Shown here: positions 13,901 to 26,084 of the stretch, piece by piece
How positions within the stretch are numbered: the stretch's first letter is position 1
How the letters are laid out: every line of letters begins with the position of its first letter
From: Mangifera indica
Lineage: Eukaryota > Streptophyta > Magnoliopsida > Sapindales > Anacardiaceae
Assembly (NCBI RefSeq): GCF_011075055.1
Contig: NC_058155.1
Location: forward strand, 2,840,001-2,904,000
DNA length: 64,000 nt
Reading direction: 5' to 3'
The notes under the pieces: model-generated
Told to the model about the DNA's origin: nothing
Seen by the model: only the letters and a program-made list of their open reading frames with translations
The model's database searches: none
Program-made: the position numbers and the translations under genes

Positions 13901-15604
13901 CAATTGCTGCTGGTGGACGTTATGACAACCTTATTGGAATGTTTGGTACGAAGCAGGTTCCAGCAGTTGGTGTAAGTCTTGGAATTGAGAGAGTGTTTAC
14001 TATAATGGAGCAGCTTCAAAAAGAAAGGGACCAGGTATGACAACATTTATATATAGTTGGTTTCTGTGAGTCATTGTAAGCTAGATATCATAAAATACCA
14101 TTCTGTTGAGGAATAAATGTCATTGGAAGCTGCTGACTGCCCCCATATTCTCTACCCATAGGATGTTTCCTGTAACTGAACCTTGTTCTTTGGTTCTAAC
14201 CAGCATTTTCTTTCTCGTTATCTATGTAGATTGAATAGTGCTTTTTCAAATATGTTATTAATCATAAGTGTTAGAAACACTCTTTTGTACTTTTTTTTCC
14301 ACTCTCTAAATCTCATTGTGACATGTGTAGGGAAGACAGAAAGATGAGAAACAAATTATCACTTTTTTTTCTACTTTTGATCCTTTTGTACACACTCAAA
14401 TAGAGAGTGAGAAAGAGTGATAAAATGGGTGTTCTAGCATCTCTTCTTAGTTGATTTCTATGTATAACTTTCTTAAAAATACAGTGTGATAGACTTTAGA
14501 TGGTAGCCTTTTATGAGCAGTTGCTAGTAAAATAAAGACAAAAAAATGGAACATTTTTTTTTATTTCTCACTGGTCAATTCTTCAAACTTTATTTTATTA
14601 AATGGATTAACTCATTTAATCTTATATGAAAGTGCATACACAAAATAAATGAGAGAATATTGAGTTTGAAGTGTTGAAAAGTGTGAAAGAAAGATAAATG
14701 TTTGATTTTTTTTTATTTTTGGTTTATTAGCCAGCATTCCCCAAAAGTAAAACAGCAAATTAAGCTTTATTTTTTCTTTTCTTCAATGCAAATGACTCTT
14801 CATTAGCTGTTTGTTCTGCTTTTTGAATTTGAAAACGAAAAATTGTGAATGAGCAGCTATAACCTACAATGAATGAAAACAAAAAACAGAAAAATAAATT
14901 TATTAAAGGAGCCTTAGATTTTCCTGTTTCCTTTTAGAATGCAGATTTAGATCTGTGTAGTGCTTTTTAAGTGATCCTTGTAAGCTTAGATCAAGCTTAA
15001 CCATTTTTATGGTCTCTCATGCCATTTTACATGGTCTCCTTGTCTGGGTTGGAAGTACTCTATCTTGTGGAGAAATGCTGGCAGCAGTCCTTTTTCACTG
15101 TCACTGCCACTTGACACTAGTACAAAAATGAACAAAATGGCAAGTTTATTGTATAATTAGATTGGTGATACGTTACATACTGACAGACAAGCATTTGTCT
15201 TTGTTTGGTTCATTAGGCAGAAAACTAGAGAAATCTCAGTTCTTGTTTTTTTGTAGGCACAAATGTGATTTTTTTTTTCTTTTGTTTTCTTCTGGTGTTG
15301 GCAGACAGTCAGAGCTACTGAGACGCAAGTACTGGTGGCCTTGCTTGGGGATAAGCTACCTCAAGCGGCAGAGCTAGTTAGTGAGCTGTGGAATGCCAAG
15401 GTGAAAGCAGAATTCATGGTCCACAAGAAAGTGATGAAGCTCATTGACCGTGCAAGGGAGTCCAAAATCCCTTGGATGGTAATTGTTGGTGAACGGGAGC
15501 TGAATGAAGGAATTGTAAAGCTAAAGAATATCGATACCACTGTAGAAGAGACCATCCCCAGGAGTAAATTTGTGGAGGAACTTCAAATACGGTTGAACCA
15601 ATGA
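7131..15604 (+). CDS. Histidyl-tRNA synthetase, cytosolic type (7 exons, 869 aa)
   Basis: The enzyme charges tRNA-His with histidine using ATP. Exons: 7131-8444, 9185-9364, 10651-10908, 11441-11575, 12379-12660, 13894-14034, 15305-15604. All introns are GT-AG and every exon is a whole number of codons. Residues 1-438 (exon 1) form the long plant-type N-terminal region with a lysine cluster near 361-370. The catalytic core begins at GTRDF (439). Next come DLTVPFARY (508-516), motif 2 ([14 protein letters not shown], about 534-547), the histidine signatures ARGLDYYTG (703-711) and AGGRYD (729-734), and motif 3 around GIER (753-756). Residues 771-869 are the anticodon-binding domain. ATG 7131 is the first in-frame ATG after a stop at 7017, and no transit peptide is apparent, so the protein is probably cytosolic. 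Length and exon phasing match a functional gene. Confidence 0.96.
9693..9980. repeat. Direct duplication inside HisRS intron 2
   Basis: Two 123-bp copies (9693-9815 and 9858-9980), offset by 165 bp, differ at only a few positions. Both begin gacttaaaatttggcct and end near gttgaatgggtttgt. The high identity implies a recent local duplication. The rest of the intron (about 9981-10560) has a different texture, with CA-rich and pyrimidine-rich tracts, and might be a small insertion, but I found no clear borders. Confidence 0.9.
10950..11004 (+). repeat. 33-base poly-C run followed by (AC)n in HisRS intron 3
   Basis: An uninterrupted run of 33 C (10950-10982) is followed by about 11 AC dinucleotides and then ATATAT. 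It begins 42 bases after the exon 3 donor at 10909. Such a tract can form i-motif or quadruplex structures. Its exact length is also a likely place for sequencing or assembly error. Confidence 0.95.
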
Positions 15605-16661
15605 AAATGCTATTAAGTTGAGGTACAACTTTGCAACCAATCCATTTTTAGTCATGTCAATCTGTTGTGTTATACATACAATGCCTATTTTATGAAAACT
15701 TTTTTCATTTTATTAGCTGTATGGGAAAGTCAAAGGTATGCTTCATAACATATTGTGAACTGATATGTATATTGAAATTTTGTTTTCATAAATATTTTTC
15801 TGGAATTCTATTTGTTTATTATTGTTAGGGTTACCTAAAAAGGTATGCTTCTTACTTTTATAAACGTTAGGGTTAGCATATGTTACACATAGTGTAATTG
15901 GATAATTACAAGAATTTTACCCTAATGGTGGGAGTCGCCAACTCAATCTGGGTATGACTAAGCTATTGGAAAATTATAACAACCCAGGAAAATTATAACA
16001 ACCCTATTTTAGTGTAAAATTTTTACACTTACCCCAATACTTGAAACTCACTTGAAATGAGTTGGCTTAATTAATGGGGGTAATTGTAAGAATTTTATTT
16101 GTTGGTATTAATTAGTACAATAGAGGAAATGTATATTGCATTAGTTAAAAGGTGCAAAATTTCTACCAAACTTATTATGTAATATTGCCCATCGAAGTTT
16201 ACTCATGTTTTCTTATTGGTATCAACTTATTCTATTTAATGAGATCAAATCAAAATTAAGGAAATATGTTAATGTTAGACATCTCTTATGAACTCACACA
16301 CAAGTTTTTACTCACCAATTTCATGTACATGTCACACTCTCATGCTGATTAGTAAATCAACTCTTCTTTTTCACTTCAATGTATCTTTTAAAGAGTCTTT
16401 TACACATATATCAATGTGTTCTTTCTTTTTATTTTTATAATAAGTCTAGAAATGTGGTTATTCCTGGTTTGTTTTGGAACGTGACTCTAATCCCGTTTGT
16501 TTACAATTTTTTTAGTGAGTACTTTAAATTGATGAAATTATTGATAAATTCAAAGGTTTTGATAAAAACGTGCTGCTTTCTTTCACACATAAACATAATT
16601 GCCTAAAGCTTCATGAATGGAAGAGAAAAAGCGAACTAGGATTGCATTTTTCAAACCAAGT
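15605..16661. other. HisRS 3' flank, no further gene
   Basis: This stretch holds the HisRS 3' untranslated region (end not determined; no canonical AATAAA just after the stop) and then AT-rich DNA. Direct repeats of taattacaagaattttac type occur at about 15902-15920 and 16080-16100, and two GTTAGGGTTA-like motifs near 15826-15876, which suggests a small degraded repeat. No coding region is supported. Confidence 0.5.
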
Positions 16662-17080
16662 CACTACAAGAAGGGTCAAACAAATTTGGGATAAGTGCCC
16701 GTCAGTCATTTCAAGATAAATATGTTAGACAATAAGTTAAAAGATTTGGTACAATTTATTGTCATTGTGACGGTGACTATGAATGAAATGTGTCATTTTT
16801 GTGTGCCCAGGATGACTATTTTTCATCCAAAATTTGATGAAATGAAAATTTCTTATCTTTTAAATTTAAAAATTATATTTTTTCACATATTAGTTAAAAT
16901 CATAGGTCAATTTTAATAGTAAAAAAATATTTTTATCATTTTATATAACATATATAATAGGGTTAACATTAGCAAATTACATTTTTATCTTAACTATTTT
17001 ACATATTTCTTTTTCCTCCTTTTTTTTTTTTTTTTCCTTGTCTTGTTTTCATTTTTTTGTTGTTGAAAAACACTTAAGGG
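16662..17080 (+). mobile_element. Possible CACTA-type transposon end
   Basis: cactacaagaagggtcaaac at 16662 resembles the 5' end of plant CACTA (En/Spm) elements, which typically start CACTACAAGAAA. A GTGACGGTGACT patch near 16767 is also seen in such subterminal regions. I found no matching 3' end or 3-bp target duplication, so the right limit is arbitrary and the element is probably truncated. Confidence 0.35.
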
Positions 17081-17755
17081 GAGTCAGGAGACTTTTATAA
17101 TTAAGATGTGAGTTGCAGGTAAAAAGAGTGGCAAGGTGACATTCTCTACAATAGTAAGAGTTTGAGATGGTGAGAAGGAGATTAAAGTGGGAGAAGTTGT
17201 TGGAGCTAGGAGAAGAAATCGACAAAGGAGGAGAGAGTATTGAAGTGGCAACAACAAGAGAAAAAACAAGCTAAAGAAGAAATCAACAACAGAGGAGAAG
17301 ATAGTGAGATAGTGAGAATGTGATATGAAGATTGGTGAGGGATGAGTTGTTAAAGCCAAAAAAGAAATTGACAAAAGAGTAAAAGATAATGAGATAGCAA
17401 CAAAGTAGTGTTGATGTAAACTTCAAAGCAAAAGAGGAATAGTCACTATCAAGTAGGAATAAGATTCCACTCCTATTGGCAACTTTTAATTTTCATAACC
17501 ATAAACCTTTTATAATTTTTATGCTTAATTCTTATAAAAATTTATAAATTTTAGGCTTAATTTTTATATAAAAAATATAAATTTTATAATGATTTTGCTT
17601 CAATAAAGATAGATAGAGAGTATTTGTGTTTTTTCATCAAATTTATATAAAAACAATTTTTTTTATTAATAAATTTAATAAACTGGATGAAAATTAAAAT
17701 TTTCATATTACAAATGTGAAAAATTATATAAAAATTTATTAATTCACCAAAATTT

Positions 17756-18565
17756 AGATGGGAATTAATGAATTGGTTGCAATTTCTTTGAAACAAGCAA
17801 CCCAAAAAAAACAAAAAAAACAAAAAAAGTACAAATTATTAGGTAAGTCATCATGAATGATTGATTATACGGCAAAAGATTTGCCTCAAATTGTCAAACC
17901 ATAGAGTTGGCCCAACTCAATTTCCATTAAAGCGATGCCTTAAATATAAAGATGAAAATATGCAATACTGTTTCATCTTGTGCACAACAAAGCCATTAGT
18001 ATCTGACCAACTTTTATTAGGTGCAACTGCAACCTCTTCATTTTACCTTTTTTTTGTTTTTCCCTACCTTTTCATTTATTCATATTTTCTCCATTTTTCT
18101 TTTTCAACCATATTTTATATTTGAATAATATATATATCTGGTTTTTTTTTTTATGGTTTATTCAATAATATTTTTAACAAATGAATGAAATTAATTTTTC
18201 TAAATTAAAAGATAAAATGTCATCATTTCATCCAAATTAGCATTCCCCCTCTCCCATTTTGTTAATCCAAATGCTATAAAGATTGATATGGACTTGGTGT
18301 AGTACTTTCTTTCTGGTCGCAATGTTATTTCTTTGAAACAAACAACAAAAAGAAATAGAAATTGTTAGGTGAGTCGTCATGAATGATAATTAGGCAAACA
18401 AAAGCTTACAAACCATTTGAGTTGGCCCAACCCCATTTCCATTCAACCAAAGCCTTAGGTATAAAGTTGAAAATATGCAATACCGTTTGATCTTGTACAC
18501 AATAAAAGCCATTAGTATCTGACCAACTTTTGTTAGGTGCAACCTCTTCACTTTACCCTCCCCTT
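17756..18565. repeat. Diverged direct duplication, about 300 bp per copy
   Basis: The block at about 17775-18045 recurs at about 18318-18560. Shared landmarks, in order: gaaacaa then A-rich DNA, aggtRagtc, tcatgaatga, gagttggcccaac, aaaatatgcaata, and gccattagtatctgaccaac. Neither copy has an open frame. It may be a fragment of an unknown repeat family or a local duplication. The spacer (18120-18310) is AT-rich. Confidence 0.8.
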
Positions 18566-19094
18566 TTCATGTATTCATATTTTCTCTGTTTTTCTTTGCT
18601 AACTCTTAGGGTCAATTTCACACTCTTTTTGTCAAGTATTTACATGTTTCATGAGATAAAATTCTTTAGTGGGGCATCCGATTGTCAACCATCACTACTT
18701 TGGTTCTAATATAACATTTTGTTAAGCAAAAAAGCTAGTTGCTAGTTTAAACTTAAAAAATCAAGACATACCATAACTTTCAAGCTTTTGAATTAATACA
18801 TTTGGATGTATTTGAGAGTTTTTCTTTTATTTTTATACAATTAAAAAATATAAATTAAATGATAATGCTTTGAGTAAGTAGTAATATTAATTCTTTTTTA
18901 GTTTTATAATAAAACCATATTTACATATTTATTTATTTTGGTAATGAAGGAATCCAGTCTAATTTGGTCAAACTGATAAATCATCTTTAAATATTTTTAG
19001 AAGTTTCAAGTTACAAAATTTATAAATTATAACAATAATAACACATTACTTTGGCAAAATATTTTTATTTTGTTAAGAAGGATAATATAATATA
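18566..19094. other. AT-rich intergenic DNA
   Basis: No open frame, RNA gene or repeat with clear borders was found here. Confidence 0.5.
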
Positions 19095-19332
19095 GGTCAA
19101 AAGACTTATTCCGACCTAAGATCTAGTCCATTCCTAACTTCAATCTATTAAGTTTTGAAAACATAAATACTCACCCATTGTCTAACTTTTGTTAAATTTT
19201 TTTGTTAGTGTGATGGGAAAAAATATCATTTAATAATTTTATTTAAAAAAATATTTTCTTTTTTACCATAATTTTGAAATTTGATAAATTTCCCTTAACT
19301 TAGTTTTAAAAAATTATTTTTTCACTTTACTA
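19095..19332. mobile_element. Left arm of a Mutator-type inverted-repeat MITE
   Basis: It begins ggtcaaaagacttattccg and continues in parallel with the left arm of the complete element at 60806-61423, including the patches taagttttgaaaacataaa and cccattgtctaactt. The right arm was not found downstream of the hAT element that starts at 19333, so this copy is interrupted and probably truncated. Confidence 0.6.
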
Positions 19333-21116
19333 TAGGGGTGTGCATAATTTGGTTCAAACCGTAAAACCGGATCGAACCATTTGAAAATTACGGTTTGGTT
19401 TGGTTTGGATTGAAAAATTTTAAAAAAAAGGTTTACGGTTTACAGTTTGAACTGCTTTCAAACCAAACCATACTGTAAACCGTATATATATATATATATA
19501 TATATATTTACACAACAACCGACACAGCAGTTAGCAATTCATATATGCATACATACAAAGAACAACAAACACTCATAAATACACATAACAACTAATACAG
19601 TATTTTATAAATATATACAACCACCACTAATTAATATATATATATATATATAATGCAGTAATCTATAATGCAGTAATCTATTTCTTAAAATAAAACATAT
19701 TCGGCACCTAATACCTCACTTTTTTTCCACGAAAATTTCTTTCTCCCCTTCTTGCGTTCAACACCGCAGCACACTTTAAATTTTTGTGATTCTTTCTCAG
19801 CAAAAAGGAACCATAGCGCCATCAACATCTTTTTGGTCTAAGTTCTCATCTGAAGCACCAGTCAACTCATCATGGTCGCCGGTAAGTCATCAATTTACTT
19901 TAGAACCCAATGATGCATCTATTCTTGTTCATATTGTTATCTATTTTGGCTTAATCATCATATTCCTTATTTTCATTAATAGGTTATATTTTTCAATAAA
20001 TTTTAGACGTGTTTACTACACATTAAAGTAATATATTAATATTACATTTTTATCTGGAGATTTGGCTAAATTATTATCAACTGATCTTAATTTACAATAT
20101 TAAAACTTAAAGTTGTATGAATATATTGCATTAATATAAGTATAAAAAAGTAAATAGTTTGTGTTAATTAATCAAATGATTTAATTAATTAAATGATAAA
20201 ATCTAAGGGTAAATGGGTTCAATTTAATTAATTTAAGGTAATCTCTTTAATTAATATTAATTTACTATTATCTAATGTATAATATAGAAAAGTAAATAGT
20301 TTGTGTTAATTAATCAAATGGTTTAATTAATTAAATGGTAAAATCTAAGGGTAAATGGTTCAATTTAATTAATTTAAGGGTAATCTCTTTAATTAATATT
20401 AGTACAATATTATCTAATGTATAGTATAGGAAAGTAAATAGTTTGTGTTAATTAATCAAATGGTAAAATTTAAAGGCAAATGGGTTCAATTTATTAATTA
20501 ATTTAAGGTTAATCTCTTTAATTAATGTTAGTATGATATTATCTAATGTATAGTTTATTAAATTTTGTAGATGGAAGACATCAATGATGAGTTCGGAAGT
20601 GGTGCTACTTGTTTCTTTACTTTCTATGTGGAGATTCTTGTATCATTTTTAAATGTGTCCATAGTTATGTTATCTGGAAGTGGTGCTACTTGTATATGCA
20701 AGTTTTTTTTTTTGGAAATTAAAAAGTTTTTTTTTCTTGGCCATATGTTGAATGTGCTTTGTTTTAGGTTTGTGTTTATGATGCTATTACTATAAATTAA
20801 ACATGTTATGTTTATGATAGTATTATTATAATTTTATTAAATTTCACATATGGAAAACATCAATGATGATTTTTCACTAATTATGTCTTTTAATCATGGT
20901 TATTATTCATTTATTTTTTCTTGAATTTGAAAAATTGAAAGTGAATACTTTTTATTCGGTTTGAACCGTAAACCGAATCACATCAAACTGTATATTTTCA
21001 GTTTAGTTTGTAATTTAAAATGGTTTGGTTTGGTTTGAAATTTTTCAAACCGTTTTTTTTCAATTTGAGTTGAAAAATATTGTAAACCGCACCAAACCGG
21101 ACCGTACACACCCTTA
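19333..21116. mobile_element. Nonautonomous hAT-type element (1.78 kb)
   Basis: The ends are taggggtgtgcataatttgg and the reverse complement of ccggaccgtacacaccctta, an inverted repeat of the TAGGGGTGTGCA type common in plant hAT elements. Subterminal DNA is packed with ggtttggtttgg/aaccgtaaaccg motifs on both strands, extending the inverted repeats to about 170 bp. Candidate flanking 8-mers (ctttacta, cctctcaa) match at only 4 positions, so the target duplication is decayed. Inside are two exon-like patches with splice-site-like borders (about 19800-19880 and 20571-20660) and a tandem array (20146-20560), but no transposase domain. Confidence 0.7.
20146..20560. repeat. 142-bp tandem repeat, about 3 copies
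   Basis: Copies begin near 20149, 20291 and 20433 (agtaaatagtttgtgttaat), exactly 142 bp apart. Each contains ttaattaatcaaatg, gggtaaatggg(t)tca and a ttatctaatgtat end. The third copy is slightly shorter. The array lies entirely inside the hAT-type element. Confidence 0.92.
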
Positions 21117-22599
21117 CCTCTCAAAATTAAAAAACATTGCATTTACACACAAAAAAATGCATTCTCTTTTTATAGCAACCATTCTTCCCAACAATTTACT
21201 ATGGTGAATCATCAATCCTACCACTAGCACCCTCTCCTTCCCTAATGGTTTCTCGTCACAAAAACTACCCAAAATTCGATTGAAATTGTTGGATGATGTC
21301 ACACAGATCTATGTGTTGACAACCCACAAATCTGTCGCAAAATCTATGCAATAAATCTTTCAACCATTTTCTATGGATCATAGAGATCTGAACATCATCT
21401 AACCAATCTATGCATCAATTGACACATAAATCTATGCAATATCATCTGATCATTTTGATCATATTTTGGGTGATTTTCGCATCAAAAAACCACTAGAGGG
21501 AGAGGGTGTCAATGGTGAAATCGACGATGCATTGAAGTGAATTATCAAGAAAAATAATCACCAAAAAAAGAATGCATTTTGTAATATGTAAAATCAATTT
21601 TCACCTATTAAATATATAAATCACAAATTTCCATCCAAAATTAACTCCATTAGGGAAAGTGGACTCGGATATTAACTAAAATTATCATATTACTTTTATT
21701 TATTTTAATTTTGTTATTAATTATTTTTAGACATGGAAAATAATTGAAATACTCATATTAATTAGTTATTTTTTTATTTTACCCTCATGTAATTTGAACA
21801 AGATGGTTTGAAATTGAGAATAAAAAACAATGAAAATTATGGCTACCACAAATCAAGGTTTGAATCACACCAAAATTTGCCAACAACTATAGAGCGATTG
21901 TGAATCTAGAAGTCGATATTGCAACTTGACTGAAGTGATTCTAATATAGCAATATCATGTAAGTGAAGAAATGCAATGTCGATGCCTCAGGCTCTACAGA
22001 CAACACCATTCACCTCTACAACCTCTTGTTCTTTGTCTCCCTTGGCACCCTCTACCTTTAAGACTCTTCCTTTGTTACATATCTTGCCTTTTACACTCTG
22101 CCCAATCTTTTTGTCACCTACAACTTCTTAGAGGTGTTTGCCTATGGATTTGATTTGATTTTGATACTAATCCTTTTGTTCTTTTAAGTTTGTTAAAGCC
22201 TATAAGACAAGAGTCAATGACTTGGTCATTCATCATTCAAGGAAATGTGTGTTGAGTGTTTGGTAATGGTTAATTTTGTGAGAGGGAGGAGGAGTTTTTA
22301 TCATAAATTAGGTGAAGAAGCCTCGACTAACTCTGTGCCAACAATCATAACAAGAAGGGAGCAAGTGTTCTTCGAAATGATTGGGCATAAATGATATGTA
22401 GACAGTGAATCGAGTTGAAATTTAAAGTCACCAAAAACTAGTAAAGTACTCTCGAGGAAACGTATGACATTGGTGAAGGGTTTTTTGGGTCATCGAAAAC
22501 TAGTTGGGTAACAAAATATACAATTTATAATCAAACAAAAACTTAAATAACCCATTGATCACGTTTTAGGGAAGGTAAATTCATGAAACATGACAAGTA
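21117..22599. other. Intergenic; short hydrophobic ORF fragment near 21972-22190
   Basis: Most of this stretch has no recognisable content. From about 21972 to 22190 the base composition becomes coding-like. One + frame reads a hydrophobic, probably membrane-spanning peptide (TIHLYNLLFFVSLGTLYL, a stop, then FVTYLAFYTLPNLFVTYNFL). I do not recognise the family. One internal stop and no neighbouring exons suggest a pseudogene or captured fragment. Confidence 0.35.
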
Positions 22600-23491
22600 C
22601 AATACATAGGGTGTTTAAGAACTTTATAACTGTGTTTGATGGCTCTTTCATATTTTTATGCAGTTATAAGAACGCTTTTCAACCCACAATGAGGCAACAC
22701 CTTGGTATAAAGTTCATCGGCTAGGGTTTTCAAAAAGTGGCTTTTGAAATTGTGAAATACATTCTTGTTTATAAAGAACACCAAGAACAATCATTCATTG
22801 GGACATGAATTGTCGTTCATGCTTAATCCTTATCCATACAATCTAGGATTTATCCAAATTTGGATACAACTTTATCTGTATTGAACTCACCATCAAAGAT
22901 ATTATGGTCAAAGAAAAAATCAACTATGTTGATTTAGTCCTATTGGACAAGGTTAGTCCATTCTCGATTTCATCCTAATCTAAATGCATTGGGATCATCA
23001 TCAAAATATATGAACTAATACACGTCAATGACCTAATGACTTGGACAAGGCTTCGACCTAATCCCAATGTGGCCACAAATTCAAGTGGTCATCAGTATCT
23101 TTCAATATTTTCATTTAAGATATCATCTTTTGTGCTTGTTGAGTGATGAATCTTCTATTGATTTACCATAGTCTTCATATAAATCTTGATATGGTTATTT
23201 AATACTATGACAATCTCATCACTATTACTTGTATCCTTAGTCAAAGTAATATTGAGATTACAGATGTTTTTAGAATAATTATTTGATATATTCATAGAGT
23301 TCCCACAATAAGTCGTTTGATTCCCTTATCACGATTATACCATTCTAATGATATATTATTCGTACAAATATATTATGTGAAACATTAATATGAATGAATA
23401 ATAAAGTAAACCATAATAAACCATAAACATGACCTTTATTAAAAACATTTGTATCACCATAGGGATTGACACTAAGACACCAACCCCAACA
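22600..23491 (-). mobile_element. Possible reverse-strand copia-type LTR
   Basis: Read on the - strand, the segment starts TGTTGGGGTTGGTGTC (at 23491), contains AATAAAGG and AATAATA polyadenylation-like signals, and has no open frame. TGTTGG starts are typical of plant copia LTRs. I found no matching second LTR, primer-binding site or target duplication, so the far limit (about 22600) is a guess and this may be a solo LTR. Confidence 0.3.
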
Positions 23492-24082
23492 ATTAGTAAT
23501 AGTGACAACCTCGCCATTAGCAACCTAGGTAACAAATATGTTGCTCCTACTTACCCATTTAACGAGTTATTGTCTCTCTCAACTGTATTGCCATATAATT
23601 ACCTTAAAAAACTATATTGCCATTTCTCTTTACAATAAACATCACAAACTCAATTTCCTTATTAAACTAATTTTTTCTCAATAGGTAACAAGCAGGGTAG
23701 ATGAGGTTGCGTACCTATAAAAAAGAAAACAAACAAACAGGGTGGATGCCACATCCAAGTAGTGGAAGAATTGGAATTGAAGATTATTGATGTGATTTAT
23801 TGTCATGTACTTAATTTTGAGCCATGTGCAAAATAAGCCAAGATAGTAAGTATTAAAATTTAAAGAGATTATGATGTGTATGCTACAATGTGATATAAAA
23901 CAAATAAAAATAAGGAAAATGACAAGAAGTATAATGTAAGATTTTTAACGTGGTTTGACTTGATGGTGTGAATGCTCATATCTTAGTTAATGGCTGATAT
24001 TTATATTGAAAAATGCACTATGGCAAAGTGTTTTTAAGGTATTGGTGCCTTCGTGTGAGCCTTTTTTTTATCTTGCACTCTC

Positions 24083-24139
<57 letters not shown>

Positions 24140-25849
24140 ACTATTGAGCAGAAATTACACTCACATTATAAGAATTTAGGATTTTTGTACCTAATAAGAT
24201 CCTAACTGTATGTTCCTATTTTAATTGGACTAAAAAGAAATACTTTCACGATTAAAATATATCTTAATTAGAAAGATGAAAACATTATTATGTTATTATC
24301 ATAAATGCAAAATAAGAAAATATTTATAGAAGATTGTAGACAAATCCCCATTTTAGCACATATTATCCTTTTGGGGAGCTTTTCTACTTTTGTTGGTGAA
24401 TATTATATTTGGAAACATCTAAAATGTTGTCTAGTCACTTGTCTCGACACCTTGGAGGCTTCGACTTATGCATCTCGAATAATAACCATGTGAATTGGAA
24501 GATACCATATAGCAAAAATAAGAGACCCCTTGTTAAATGGTTTGGAGGGAGAGTTGGGCGACTCCAATCTTTCTTTTTTCTCTTTTTAAATTTTTTAAAT
24601 TTAGAAAATAAAAATGACTATTATACCCTTTTACAATTAATTTAACGTTAACCAAGTTATGTTTCCGTGCGAAAGTGTGATTTACACATTCAGTGGGTGA
24701 AAAAGCGTTTTTAAGCCAAACTTTGCGGAGGAAAAAAAATCAGTGTTAATAGCAATAAATGTTTTTGTGCTTTTTGCCCTTTACACTTGTCCTTACATTG
24801 AATCTTCCACCGGTTTTTATGCTCCTCAAATGTCAAATCCCACTGCACCAAACTTACAAAAGTCAAAGCAACATTTATTCTCCATTCATCATACAACTTC
24901 GGAGTAAGTGTTTTTTTATAAGTGATAATTTAAATATTTAAAAATTATTAAGAAAATTTTTAATAAAAATAACTTTATTTTTAATTAATATAAAAAATAT
25001 TTTAAAATAATTATATATAAATATATTTAAATAAAATAATATATTAATATATTTTTATTTACCTTAATAAATTATAATAATTATTTAAATCTATCAATTT
25101 TTATTAAATTTTATAAAAAATGGTAAAAATTTATATTTAATAATTTTTTAGAGAATTTACTTTTAAGGTAGTCTTAAACCAAACGTACTCTAAAGCTGTC
25201 AAATGTTAGATGTTAAGGGCATGGGTGTTTGGTTAATAATACATTCAAGGGCCTTGATTGGTTTTAAAATCATTAAAGAAGTGTAAATAAGATAAAATAA
25301 AATTCCTATATAAATTACTCTAATTATTCATCATGATTTTCCATTACTACCATTAAATTTGTCAAACCTTCAAATTGAAATATATGTCAATCAAATTTTA
25401 ATTATATTTTTTGAAATAATAAAAATTTGTGCTCCTTTTTAGTTATTCTTTTTTATTTATGGCAAATTAATAGTTTTTTTTTAAACATTTTGCTTCAATA
25501 GATATTTATATATTAATTTGATAATTCAATAAAAATAATGTTAAAATGTATATTTTTTTAGTATATCATTATATTATTATATATTATTTTATCTATAATT
25601 TAAAATTATTTAATTAGATGATGATACATTCAAATAGTTTTATCTATTTAATAATATTATTAATTGAAATTTTTAATATTTAAATTTAAATTCTGAATTT
25701 CTATATAATTGATTGCATCATCCAATAGAAACTTTTATTATTATAAAATTATATAATAAAAGATAAAAAATAAAATTAATAACTCCGATGTTTTATCTTG
25801 TCCAAATAATCTCATCTAATAATTTCCAATTCCTTGAATTTTACCGCCA
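23492..25849. other. AT-rich intergenic DNA with an (AT)n microsatellite
   Basis: No gene is supported. An (AT)n run spans about 24085-24137. The 24900-25800 part is extremely AT-rich. Two overlapping short frames near 24305-24645 have no recognisable domain. The last few hundred bases before 25850 probably hold the promoter of the gene starting at 26085. Confidence 0.6.
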
Positions 25850-26084
25850 TTGGAACCCTCACAATCACATCCGTCAGCTCCTTATCTATTTCATTCAACG
25901 GTTCAGATTGCACGACATAAACGTGATCTGAACTCTAGCCGATTCTTTCTCCATCCTTGCACACTACTATTAACTTTCCCTACCTCCAATCCTTGCCCTC
26001 AATCGCAAAATACCCTTTCGGCTTTAGCTCTCGGATTAGGTTCGGGGTTTCTGATTTTTTTGTTTTAATTTGAATATATTAAGC

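Noticed and set aside
17080..17420. Purine-rich strand-biased stretch, considered as a regulatory or coding region
   Set aside because: Low-complexity A/G-rich DNA without an open frame or border.
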